Source: VRUE01 sp963704515
Lineage (GTDB): Bacteria; Actinomycetota; Thermoleophilia; Solirubrobacterales; 70-9
Length of the DNA stretch: 64,000 nt
NCBI GenBank assembly: GCA_963704515.1
Contig: OY969913.1
Span: 1,736,001-1,800,000 of the forward strand
Direction: 5' to 3'
The notes beneath the pieces were generated by a model. The model was not told where the DNA came from and searched no databases. It saw only the letters and a list, made by a program, of their open reading frames with translations. The position numbers were made by a program, and so were the translations under genes. Shown piece by piece: positions 56,743-64,000 of this stretch; within the stretch, counting starts at the first letter, position 1; each line of letters begins with the position of its first letter.

Positions 56743-57882
56743 GTGACGACCGAGACCGCCGCCCAGATTCCCGCCGACCTGAAGCCCGCCGACGGGCGGT
56801 TCGGGTGCGGGCCCTCGAAGGTGCGACCCGAGGCGCTGGCGCGGCTCGCCGAGCGGTCGAAGCTGATGGGTACCTCGCACCGGCAGAAGCCGGTTCGCGA
56901 CTTGGTCGCGCGGGTTCGCGGCGGCCTGGCGGAGCTCTTCTCGCTGCCCGACGGATATGAGGTCGCTCTCGGCAACGGCGGCACGACCGCGTTCTGGGAC
57001 GCCGCTTGCGCCTGGCTGGTGCGGGAGCGGGCGCTGCACCTGACCTACGGCGAGTTCTCGAGCAAGTTCGCCAAGGCGACCGCGGGCGCGCCCTTCCTCG
57101 GCGATCCGATCCTGGTCGAGGCCGAGCCTGGCGGCGCACCGGCCCCCACCGCCGACCCCGCCGCCGACGCGATCGGCTGGGCGCACAACGAGACCTCTAC
57201 CGGGGTGATGGTGCCGGTCGAGCGGCCCGCCGGCGCCGGCGACTCCCTCGTCCTGATCGACGCGACCTCGGGCGCCGGCGGCCTGCCGGTCGACGTCTCG
57301 CAGGCCGACGCCTACTACTTCGCCCCGCAGAAGGCCTTCGGCGCCGACGGCGGGCTCTGGCTCGCCCTGCTCAGCCCGGCGGCGATCGCCCGCATCGAGC
57401 AGCTCGACGGCGCCGCCGACCGCTGGCAGCCCGGCTTTCTCTCGCTGCAGACCGCCCTGGAGAACTCGCGCAAGGAGCAGACCTACAACACGCCCGCGCT
57501 GGCGACCCTGCTGCTGCTCGCCGATCAGGTCGAGTGGATGCTCGCCGGCGGTGGGCTCGATTGGTGCGTGGAGCGGACGACCGCGTCGTCAGGCCACCTC
57601 TACGCCTGGGCCGAGGCGAGCGACCTCGCCACGCCCTTCGTCGCCGACCCGGCGAAGCGCTCGCTGGTCGTCGGCACGATCGACTTCGACGACTCGGTCG
57701 ACGCCGCCGTCATCGCCGCCACCCTGCGCGCCAACGGCGTCGTCGACGTCGAGCCCTACCGCAAGCTGGGGCGCAACCAGCTGCGGGTCGGGATGTTCCC
57801 CGCGGTCGAGCCCGCCGACGTCGAGGCGCTAACCGCCTGCATCGACTGGGTGGTCGAGAACGTGGGGGAGGCGCGGCCGTGA
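56743..57882 (+). CDS. serC: Phosphoserine aminotransferase
   Basis: PLP enzyme converting 3-phosphohydroxypyruvate to phosphoserine; may also serve pyridoxine synthesis. 379 residues. FGCGPSKVRPEAL at the start, LGNGGTTAFWDAA, GWAHNETSTGV, LIDATSGAGGLPVD and the PLP Lys in FAPQKAFGADGG place it in the actinobacterial-type SerC. The GTG start is 12 nt after TAACCT. The stop overlaps the serA GTG by 4 nt. Confidence 0.95.
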   Translation: MTTETAAQIPADLKPADGRFGCGPSKVRPEALARLAERSKLMGTSHRQKPVRDLVARVRGGLAELFSLPDGYEVALGNGGTTAFWDAACAWLVRERALHLTYGEFSSKFAKATAGAPFLGDPILVEAEPGGAPAPTADPAADAIGWAHNETSTGVMVPVERPAGAGDSLVLIDATSGAGGLPVDVSQADAYYFAPQKAFGADGGLWLALLSPAAIARIEQLDGAADRWQPGFLSLQTALENSRKEQTYNTPALATLLLLADQVEWMLAGGGLDWCVERTTASSGHLYAWAEASDLATPFVADPAKRSLVVGTIDFDDSVDAAVIAATLRANGVVDVEPYRKLGRNQLRVGMFPAVEPADVEALTACIDWVVENVGEARP

Positions 57883-59459
57883 AGGTCCTGGTCAAGGAGA
57901 AGATCGCCGATTCGGGCGTCGAGCTGCTGCGCGAGCACTTCGACGTGGACCTCGGCCTGGAGATGTCCGACGAGGAGCTCGCCGAGGCGATCGGCGCCTA
58001 CGACGCGATCCTGATCCGCTCGGCTACCAAGATGACGCCGGAGCTGATCGAGCGGGCCTCGAACCTCAAGGTGATCGGCCGCGCCGGGACCGGCGTCGAC
58101 AACGTCGACATCGCGGCCGCCACGCGCCGCGGGATCGTCGTCGCCAACGCGCCGGAATCGAACTCGGTGGCCGCCGCCGAGCACACGATCGCGCTGATGC
58201 TGTCCCTCTTCCGCAACGTGCCGCAGGCGCACGGCGCCCTGGTCGACGGGCGCTGGGACCGGGCCAAGTACAAGGGCGCCGAGCTATACGGCAAGACGCT
58301 CGGCGTCGTCGGCTTCGGCCGCATCGGCCAGCTGGTCGCCAAGCGGGCGCAGGCCTTCGAGATGGAGGTCGTCGCCTTCGACAAGTTCGTCTCCGCCGAG
58401 CGCTTCCGCGAGCTCGGGGTCGAGGGCGTCGACGAGCTCGACGATCTCTTCGCCCGCGCCGACGTGGTCACCGTCCACGTGCCGAAGACGCCGGAGACGG
58501 TCGGCCTGATCGGCGTCGAGGCGATCGCCGCGATGAAGGACGGCGTGCGGATCGTCAACTGCGCCCGCGGCGAGCTGGTCGACCTCGACGCGCTGCTCGC
58601 CGGCCTCGAGTCGGGAAGGGTCGGCGGCGCGGCGCTCGACGTCTTCCCCTCCGAGCCCTTCACCGAGCACCCGATCTTCGCCCGCTCCGACCTGGTGGTC
58701 ACGCCCCATCTCGGCGCTTCCACGGCGGAGGCCCAGGACCGCGCCGGCGTGGTCACCGCCGAACAGGTGACCGCCGCGCTGACCGGCGGCGTGGTCACCA
58801 ACGCGGTCAACATCGCCGCCGTGCGGCCCGAGGAGATGGAGGCGCTCGCCCCCTTCGTGCCGCTCTGCGAAAAGCTCGGCCGGCTCGCCGAGGGCCTTGC
58901 GCAGGGCTCGGTCGATCGCCTGGCGGTCGAGTTCCGCGGCAAACTCGCCCAGCACGACACGCGCCTGCTCGGCATCGCGGTCATGGTTGGCATCCTCCAG
59001 GGCCATACCGAGGAGCCGGTCAACCTGGTCAACGCGCCGCAGCTGTCCGAGGAACGCGGCATCGAGCTGACCGAGGCGAAGGAGCCGAGCTCCGAGGACT
59101 TCACCGAGCTGGTCACCGTGCGGCTGCAGTCCGGCGACGAAGAAGTCGAGGTCGCCGGCACCGGCGTCGGCCCGCGTAACGAGCCCTACCTGGTCTCGGT
59201 CTGGGGCGAGAGCTTCTACCTGCCGTTCGCCGAGCACCTGGCCGTCTTCCGCTACGCCGACCGCCCCGGCATGATCGGCCGCGTGGGCTCCGCCTTCGGC
59301 GAGGAGGGCGTCAACATCGTCTCCGCCGCGGTCGGCGCCGAAGAGGGGGGAGAGCGTGCGGTGATGGCGCTGACCACCGACGCGCCGGTTAACGACGAGA
59401 CGATCGCCAAGATCCTCCAGCTCGACGGATTCGCCGTCGGCCGCTCTGTGGACCTCTGA
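57879..59459 (+). CDS. serA: D-3-phosphoglycerate dehydrogenase
   Basis: First committed step of serine synthesis. 526 residues, the long type. Substrate domain with GRAGTGVDNVDI, NAD loop GVVGFGRIGQLVAKRA, catalytic Arg/Glu/His in NCARGELVDLDAL, GAALDVFPSEPF and VTPHLGASTAEAQ. After residue 320 come the ASB intervening domain and a C-terminal ACT domain (RPGMIGRVGSAFGEEGVNI), which normally gives serine feedback. serB is not in the window. Confidence 0.96.
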   Translation: MKVLVKEKIADSGVELLREHFDVDLGLEMSDEELAEAIGAYDAILIRSATKMTPELIERASNLKVIGRAGTGVDNVDIAAATRRGIVVANAPESNSVAAAEHTIALMLSLFRNVPQAHGALVDGRWDRAKYKGAELYGKTLGVVGFGRIGQLVAKRAQAFEMEVVAFDKFVSAERFRELGVEGVDELDDLFARADVVTVHVPKTPETVGLIGVEAIAAMKDGVRIVNCARGELVDLDALLAGLESGRVGGAALDVFPSEPFTEHPIFARSDLVVTPHLGASTAEAQDRAGVVTAEQVTAALTGGVVTNAVNIAAVRPEEMEALAPFVPLCEKLGRLAEGLAQGSVDRLAVEFRGKLAQHDTRLLGIAVMVGILQGHTEEPVNLVNAPQLSEERGIELTEAKEPSSEDFTELVTVRLQSGDEEVEVAGTGVGPRNEPYLVSVWGESFYLPFAEHLAVFRYADRPGMIGRVGSAFGEEGVNIVSAAVGAEEGGERAVMALTTDAPVNDETIAKILQLDGFAVGRSVDL

Positions 59460-59478
59460 GCGGCGCATAGCGCCCGGA

Positions 59479-59526
59479 CTCAGTCGCTCGCGTGCAGAGA
59501 GCACGCCACGCTCCCTGCGTCATTGC
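59479..59526. repeat. CTCAGTCGC...GCTCCCTGCGTC element, copy 2
   Basis: Same flanks as copy 1 (47648-47694) with a different centre, which here forms a six-pair stem GCGTGC/GCACGC (59490-59506) and a 5-nt loop. It starts 20 nt after serA, so it may end that transcript, although there is no T run. Confidence 0.65.
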
Positions 59527-59567
59527 TCTGCTTGCTCGGGCGTCCACAGCACATAGTCTTTGTACTG

Positions 59568-60602
59568 GTGAAGGCGCTCGTACAGACAGGCAACGGCGGC
59601 TATGACGTCCTGCGGGTGCAGGAGCGGCCCGATCCGGCAGTTGGCCCCGGCGAGGTGCGGATCGCGGTGCGGGCCGCCGGGCTCAACTTCGCCGACACGA
59701 TGGCCCGCGTCGGCCTCTACCCCGACGCCCCCAAGCCGCCCTGCGTGATGGGCTACGAGGTGGCCGGCACGATCGAGTCGGTGGGCGAGGGCGTCGAGGG
59801 GCACGCGGTCGGGGATCGGGTGATGGCTGGAACTCGCTTCGGCGGGCAGGCCGAGCTGGTCACGGTGCCCGCCGACCAGGCGCTGTCGTTGCCCGAGCGG
59901 CTCAGCTTCGAGCAGGGCGCCGCCTTCCCGGTCAACTACGGGACCGCCTACGCGGCGCTGGTCCTGGTCGGCAGCCTGCGCGCCGGCACGCGCGTCCTGA
60001 TCCACGCCGCGGCCGGCGGCGTCGGCATCGCCGCCACCCAGATCGCCCGCAACGCCGGGGCTGAGATCTTCGGCACCGCCTCACCCGGCAAGCACGAGGC
60101 GATCCGCGCCCAGGGCGTCGACCACCCGATCGACTACCGCGGCCTCGACTTCGAGGCCGAGGCGATGCGGCTCAGCGGCGGTGAGGGGGTCGACCTGATC
60201 GTCGACGCGCTCGGGCCGACCTCCTTCCGCAAGGACTACCGGCTGCTGCGCCCGGGGGGGCGCCTGGTCATGTACGGGATCTCGGAGGGGACCAGCGAAG
60301 GCCGCCGCGACCTGCCGGCGATGCTGCGCAGCCTCGCCAAGATGCCGCTGGCGACGATCCCCTGGTGGAAGAGCCTGATGCTGATGAACGAGAACAAGGG
60401 GGTCTTCGGCCTCAACATGCTGAAGTGGTGGGAACGCGAGGGCAGTCTCGACCGGGTCACCGAGCCGCTGATGCCGGAGCTCGAGGCCGGTCGCCTCGAG
60501 CCGGTCGTCGCCGAGGCCTTTCCCTTCGAGCGCGCCGGCGACGCGCACAGATTCATCGCCGAGCGCCGCAACGTCGGCAAGGTCGTGTTGTTTCCAAGCT
60601 AG
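59568..60602 (+). CDS. Quinone-reductase-like medium-chain dehydrogenase
   Basis: NADPH-dependent oxidoreductase of the MDR superfamily, zinc-free QOR type. 344 residues from GTG 59568 (MKALVQTGNGGYDVLRV). AAGLNFADTMARVGLYPDAP, GYEVAGTIESVGEGV, the cofactor loop VLIHAAAGGVGIAATQIARNAGAE and ERRNVGKVVLFPS at the end match VAT1/QOR relatives. Zinc ligands of alcohol dehydrogenases are missing. TAGTCT 8 nt upstream may be its -10. Substrate unknown. Confidence 0.88.
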   Translation: MKALVQTGNGGYDVLRVQERPDPAVGPGEVRIAVRAAGLNFADTMARVGLYPDAPKPPCVMGYEVAGTIESVGEGVEGHAVGDRVMAGTRFGGQAELVTVPADQALSLPERLSFEQGAAFPVNYGTAYAALVLVGSLRAGTRVLIHAAAGGVGIAATQIARNAGAEIFGTASPGKHEAIRAQGVDHPIDYRGLDFEAEAMRLSGGEGVDLIVDALGPTSFRKDYRLLRPGGRLVMYGISEGTSEGRRDLPAMLRSLAKMPLATIPWWKSLMLMNENKGVFGLNMLKWWEREGSLDRVTEPLMPELEAGRLEPVVAEAFPFERAGDAHRFIAERRNVGKVVLFPS

Positions 60603-60631
60603 ACGTCCGCCGCCGGGTGGGGGCGTTTGCG

Positions 60632-61207
60632 ATGAAGAAGTCGATCCTGACCACGTTTGTGATCCTCGCGGCGCTCGCCGTCCCGTCGGCGAACGCCGAA
60701 TCGAGCACCTACACCGTCGTCCTTGCCGGGGGCGCGGCGCAGAACATGATCCATATCTGGCTCAGCCCGGACGGAACGAGCTATGTGATCGACTCGGTCG
60801 TCGAGCTCGAAGTCGGCGGGAGCGTTTGCGAAAACGCGCCCGAAAACCCGAACGAGCTGCTCTGCAAGGCGCCGCTGGTCGCCGGTTTCGAAGTCAATGC
60901 CGGGCCCGGCGACGACAGGGTCTCGGTTTCCAACGCGGTTGACGTCCCGGTGACGCTCCGCGGGGGCTCGGGGCGCGACGTCCTCGCGGGCGGCTCGGGC
61001 TCGGACAAGCTGATCGGCGGCGCCGGCAACGACCGGCTTTACGGCGGCCCGGGCAACGACCTGATCTACGGCGGGCCGGGCAACGACCTGCTCAACGGCG
61101 GCCCGGGGGAAGACGTCCTGCACGGCGGCCCGGGACACGACTCGTTCGGGCCGGGCTCGAGCCACGACGCCGTGCGCCAGGGCATGCGCCACGTCGCTCG
61201 GGGCTGA
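60632..61207 (+). CDS. Secreted RTX-repeat (calcium-binding) protein
   Basis: 191 residues from ATG 60632. The signal peptide is about 1-23 (TTFVILAALAVPSANA). Residues 24-110 have no recognised fold and contain two cysteines. Residues about 112-175 carry seven nonapeptide RTX repeats (GGSGRDVLA, GGSGSDKLI, GGAGNDRLY, GGPGNDLIY, GGPGNDLLN, GGPGEDVLH, GGPGHDSFG), which bind calcium and fold outside the cell. With a Sec signal and no type I secretion genes, it is probably a small surface or extracellular protein. Confidence 0.85.
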   Translation: MKKSILTTFVILAALAVPSANAESSTYTVVLAGGAAQNMIHIWLSPDGTSYVIDSVVELEVGGSVCENAPENPNELLCKAPLVAGFEVNAGPGDDRVSVSNAVDVPVTLRGGSGRDVLAGGSGSDKLIGGAGNDRLYGGPGNDLIYGGPGNDLLNGGPGEDVLHGGPGHDSFGPGSSHDAVRQGMRHVARG

Positions 61208-61208
61208 C

Positions 61209-62561
61209 TCAGGTCGAGGCGCGCCGCGCCCGCGGCTCGCCACCAAACAGGCGACCGCCGACGAAGAACAGGGCGATCAGGAAGCCAACCAGCGAGAGCG
61301 CCGCGTCGAGCCGGAACGCGGCCTCGATCCCGTCGGCGAAGCTGCCCTGCGAGGAGAAGACCATCGTCGTCAGGCCGAGGCCGATCGAGCCGCCGGCGAT
61401 CTGGAACATGTAGACGATGCCGCCGGCGAGGCTGGTCTGCGATTCGTCGACCGAGGTGACGCCCGCCGTCGTCGCGGTCGGGTAGAAGCTGCCGATCCCG
61501 ATCCCGAGCACGACCATGCCCGGAATCAGCGAGGCATAGCTCGACCCCGAGGCGACCAGCGAGAAGACAAACGGCGCGATCGTGATGCAGCCCGCCCCGA
61601 CGCTCACCAGCAGCTTGGCCCCCAAACGCTCGTAAAGCGGCCCGGCGACGAAGGAGACGCAGGCGAAGACGGCGAGAAAGGGCAAGAGGCCGACCCCTGC
61701 TTGCAGCGGCGAGTAGCCGAGCTGGTGTTGCATGAACTGCGGCAGGTAGAGCAGGGCGGCGAAGAAGGTGGCCGACATCAGCATGATCGCCAGGCAGGAG
61801 GAGCGGAAGCTCTCGTTTGCCATCACCGCGCGGGGGACCAGGGCGTGCGCCCCGGCGCGGCGCTCGATCGGCGCGAAGGCGACGAGCAGGACCGCGGCCA
61901 AGACGAGCATCCCGATCACCCGCGGGTCGCCGAAGCCCCAGTCGTCGATCTGGTCGAGGGCGACCAGCAGCGAGACCAGCCCGACCGAGATCGTCGCGAT
62001 CCCCGGGTAGTCGATCCGCTGGTCGCCGACCTCCGGCTCGGTTACGTGGACCAGCCGGTAGGTGACCAGCACGGCGAAGGCCGAGACCGGCACGTTGAGG
62101 AAGAAGATCCAGCGCCAGCTGAGTGCGTCGGTGAGCGCGCCGCCGATCAGCGGCCCGATAGCGTTGCCGAGACCGGCGGCGCCGATGATGATCCCGCCCG
62201 CCAGGCCCGCCTTGTCTTCGGGCAGGATCGCGTAGGTCATGCCGAGGATCGCCGGCCACATCAGCGCCCCGCCGATCCCCATCGCGGTCCTCGTCACGAT
62301 CAGCCAGGTCTCCGTCTGCGCCACGCCGCCGAGTGCCGACATCGAGGCGAAGATCGCGGTGCCGAGGAAGAAGGCGTTGCGCCGGCCGAACATGTCGGCG
62401 AGCCGGCCGCCGGTGACGATCATCACCCCGAAGGTCAGCGCGTAGGCGTTGATCACCCACTGGATCGTGTTGACGTTGGTGTGGAAGTCCTTCTCCATCG
62501 TCGGCAGGGCGACGTTGATCGCGGAGAAGTCGTTGGCGATCACCACCACGGCGATGCCCAT
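61209..62561 (-). CDS. MFS drug/metabolite exporter, DHA2 family (EmrB/QacA-like)
   Basis: Proton-coupled efflux pump, 12-14 helices. At least 450 residues from ATG 62561. This start cuts into helix 1: the codons before it (STWLALFA) continue the helix, but no ATG, GTG or TTG lies between them and an upstream TAG, so the true start may be a rare ATT or ATC. Motifs: INVALPTMEKDF, VTGGRLADMFGRRNAF (motif A) and GNAIGPLIGGALTDALSWRWIFFLNVP (motif C). Substrate unknown. It is divergent from leuA. Confidence 0.9.
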   Translation of the reverse strand: MGIAVVVIANDFSAINVALPTMEKDFHTNVNTIQWVINAYALTFGVMIVTGGRLADMFGRRNAFFLGTAIFASMSALGGVAQTETWLIVTRTAMGIGGALMWPAILGMTYAILPEDKAGLAGGIIIGAAGLGNAIGPLIGGALTDALSWRWIFFLNVPVSAFAVLVTYRLVHVTEPEVGDQRIDYPGIATISVGLVSLLVALDQIDDWGFGDPRVIGMLVLAAVLLVAFAPIERRAGAHALVPRAVMANESFRSSCLAIMLMSATFFAALLYLPQFMQHQLGYSPLQAGVGLLPFLAVFACVSFVAGPLYERLGAKLLVSVGAGCITIAPFVFSLVASGSSYASLIPGMVVLGIGIGSFYPTATTAGVTSVDESQTSLAGGIVYMFQIAGGSIGLGLTTMVFSSQGSFADGIEAAFRLDAALSLVGFLIALFFVGGRLFGGEPRARRAST

Positions 62562-62653
62562 CGCGAAGAGGGCGAGCCAGGTCGAGCGCGGAATCTCGCT
62601 TGCTTGGGCCTCGCTCGCGATGCGCGCAGCCTACGCTAAGCTGAGGCGACCGA

Positions 62654-62713
62654 ATGACGCACCGGCTCGACAGCCTCGCGCTTCTCCTTCTCCTCCCCCT
62701 CCGGGGGGAATAG
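62654..62713 (+). CDS. leuA leader peptide (leucine attenuator)
   Basis: A 19-residue ORF, MTHRLDSLALLLLLPLRGE, with eight leucines, five in a row. It ends 70 nt before leuA. Downstream, stems such as GCGGC/GCCGC (near 62718-62738) can form, but without a T run. Leucine leader peptides before leuA are established in Streptomyces and other actinobacteria; ribosome stalling at Leu codons would let leuA be expressed when leucine is scarce. A possible promoter TACGCT is at 62632-62637. Confidence 0.75.
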   Translation: MTHRLDSLALLLLLPLRGE

Positions 62714-62783
62714 CGCTGGGCGGCGCGTTAGCCGCGAGAGACAAGGTCATTCGAAAGCAGCAGAGAAGGAGGAGGACCCAGTG

Positions 62784-64000
62784 ATGGCACCCGTAGACGA
62801 CGCGAACCGCGTCCACATCTTCGACACGACGCTGCGCGACGGCGAGCAGTCGCCCGGAATCTCGCTGAACACCGCCGAGAAGGTGGAGATCGCCCAGCAG
62901 CTGGCCCGGCTGGGGGTGGACGTGATCGAGGCCGGCTTCCCGATCACCTCTCCCGGCGACTTCGAGGCGGTCGAGGCGATCGCCCGCGGGGTCGAGGGGC
63001 CGACGATCTGCGGCCTGGCCCGCACCCACAAAGCCGACGTCGACGCCGCCTGGGGCGCGATCAAGGACGCCGAGCGACCGCGCATCCACACCTTCATCTC
63101 GACCTCCGACATCCACATCGAGCACCAGCTGCGGACCGATCGCGAGGACGTCAAGGGCCAGGCTCGGGCGGCGGTGCGGCTGGCCCGCTCCTACTGCGAG
63201 GACATCGAGTTCTCGCCGATGGACGCGACCCGCGCCGACGTCGAGTTCACCGCCGAGGTCTGCGCGATAGCGGTCGAGGAGGGCGCCACCGTGGTCAACA
63301 TCCCCGACACGGTCGGCTACACGACGCCGCAGGAGTACGCCGATTACTTCAGGCGCCTGTACGAGCTGGTCCCGGGCCTGCGCGAGGTCGAGACCTCGGT
63401 CCACTGCCACGACGACCTGGGAATGGCGGTCGCCAACTCCTACGCCGGCCTGCTGGCCGGGGCGCGCCAGGTCGAGTGCGCCGTCAACGGGATCGGCGAG
63501 CGAGCGGGCAACTGCTCGCTGGAGGAGATCGCGATGCTGATCCGCGTCCGCGAGGACGTGCACGGCCTGAGCACCGCGATCAACACCCGGGAGCTGGCCC
63601 GCACCAGCCGCATGGTCTCGCGCCTGACCGGCTACGCGATCCAGCCCAACAAGGCGGTCGTCGGCCGCAACGCCTTCGCCCACGAGTCCGGCATCCACCA
63701 GGACGGCGTGCTGAAGGAGCGCACCACCTACGAGATCATGGACGCGACCGAAGTCGGCTTGGAGTCGAACTCGATCGTTTTGGGCAAGCATTCCGGTCGC
63801 CACGCGCTGCGCGACGCGCTGGACCAGCTGGGCTTCAAGGTCGAGGGCAACGCCCTGAACGCCGCCTTCAAGCGCTTCAAGGAGGTCGCCGACCGCAAGA
63901 AGCAGGTCACCGCGCTGGACCTGGAGGCGATCGTCTCCGACGAGATGCGCGAGAAGGCCGACGCACACGAGCTGGCCTGGTTCGAGGTCGAGGCGGGCTC
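62784..64000 (+). CDS. leuA: 2-Isopropylmalate synthase, 3' end outside window
   Basis: First step of leucine synthesis, condensing acetyl-CoA and 2-ketoisovalerate. 405 residues are visible. The N-terminus VHIFDTTLRDGEQSPGISL, HCHDDLGMAVANSYAGLLAG (metal ligands), GIGERAGNCSLEEIAM and GRNAFAHESGIHQDGVLK, followed by LGKHSGRHALRDAL, identify the bacterial LeuA1 type. ATG 62784 has an AAGGAGGAGG site; GTG 62781 is adjacent. The frame runs open past the right edge into the expected leucine-sensing C-terminal domain. Confidence 0.95.
   Translation, partial: MAPVDDANRVHIFDTTLRDGEQSPGISLNTAEKVEIAQQLARLGVDVIEAGFPITSPGDFEAVEAIARGVEGPTICGLARTHKADVDAAWGAIKDAERPRIHTFISTSDIHIEHQLRTDREDVKGQARAAVRLARSYCEDIEFSPMDATRADVEFTAEVCAIAVEEGATVVNIPDTVGYTTPQEYADYFRRLYELVPGLREVETSVHCHDDLGMAVANSYAGLLAGARQVECAVNGIGERAGNCSLEEIAMLIRVREDVHGLSTAINTRELARTSRMVSRLTGYAIQPNKAVVGRNAFAHESGIHQDGVLKERTTYEIMDATEVGLESNSIVLGKHSGRHALRDALDQLGFKVEGNALNAAFKRFKEVADRKKQVTALDLEAIVSDEMREKADAHELAWFEVEAG

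Noticed and set aside
61066..62460. 464-codon reverse frame overlapping the MFS gene in another frame
   Set aside because: Arg/Asp-rich shadow frame; the membrane-protein frame carries MFS motifs and helices.
21..64000. Mobile elements (transposase, prophage, integrative element)
   Set aside because: No transposase, recombinase, phage structural or conjugation protein was recognised; only short palindromic repeats and a toxin-antitoxin pair hint at mobility.

Overview
The window is about 70% G+C, uses many GTG starts, has genes packed head-to-tail with 1-8 nt overlaps, and carries no transposase, integrase or CRISPR array. The gene set (menaquinone pathway, GatCAB, Rpf-like wall hydrolase, zinc-ribbon and Thr-rich envelope proteins) and the general look of the proteins fit a high-GC actinobacterium, probably of the Thermoleophilia/Solirubrobacterales type. 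That taxonomic placement is inference; no marker gene was compared.

Layout. 1-12.5 kb: partial wecB facing away from rpmI-rplT, a SpoU-type RNA methyltransferase, pheS-pheT, then argC-J-B-D, two unfamiliar small genes and argG, nearly all translationally coupled. 12.5-19 kb: an Rpf-like peptidoglycan hydrolase, dnaE, a Cys-rich protein and an acyl-CoA dehydrogenase. 19-24 kb: a DUF4160/DUF2442 pair (the former frameshifted), endonuclease IV, a tRNA with an abnormal anticodon arm, gltX behind a structured leader, and an HDOD-LuxR protein facing a degenerate response regulator. 24-31 kb: an Rrf2 regulator, a VapBC-type toxin-antitoxin pair lodged directly before cysK-cysE, a lipoprotein, uvrD/pcrA, folD and a membrane protein. 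31-38.5 kb: a GMC oxidoreductase, gatCAB, and a type II NADH dehydrogenase under a palindromic operator. 38.5-45 kb: an envelope-glycosylation group (one GT2, two GT39-like membrane proteins), a membrane patatin and a UDP-sulfoquinovose synthase. 45-64 kb: ilvB-ilvN, the menaquinone genes menF/menD-C-A-B/menE, ilvC, a cupin, serC-serA, a quinone reductase-like protein, a short RTX-repeat secreted protein, an MFS exporter and a partial leuA preceded by a leucine leader peptide.

How the genes work together. The window is dominated by amino-acid biosynthesis (Arg, Cys, Ser, Val/Ile/Leu) and by tRNA charging (PheRS, GluRS, GatCAB). GluRS plus GatCAB would supply Gln-tRNA and/or Asn-tRNA by transamidation. 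Menaquinone synthesis pairs with the nearby NDH-2. The coenzyme-A-linked and membrane genes look like housekeeping or envelope functions.

Most unusual material. (1) The gltX leader begins with a perfect 14-nt complement of the anticodon arm of the tRNA encoded just upstream, followed by a terminator-like hairpin and a short ORF that overlaps the gltX start. (2) A palindromic element sits in frame inside pheT and recurs between the cupin gene and serC. (3) Long inverted repeats occupy every roomy convergent gene junction. (4) A two-copy repeat has conserved flanks around a hairpin whose sequence differs but still pairs. (5) Many genes have a -10-like hexamer only 6-10 nt before the start codon, which points to leaderless transcription. 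All coordinates, translations and pairings were read by eye. No search or folding program was run.
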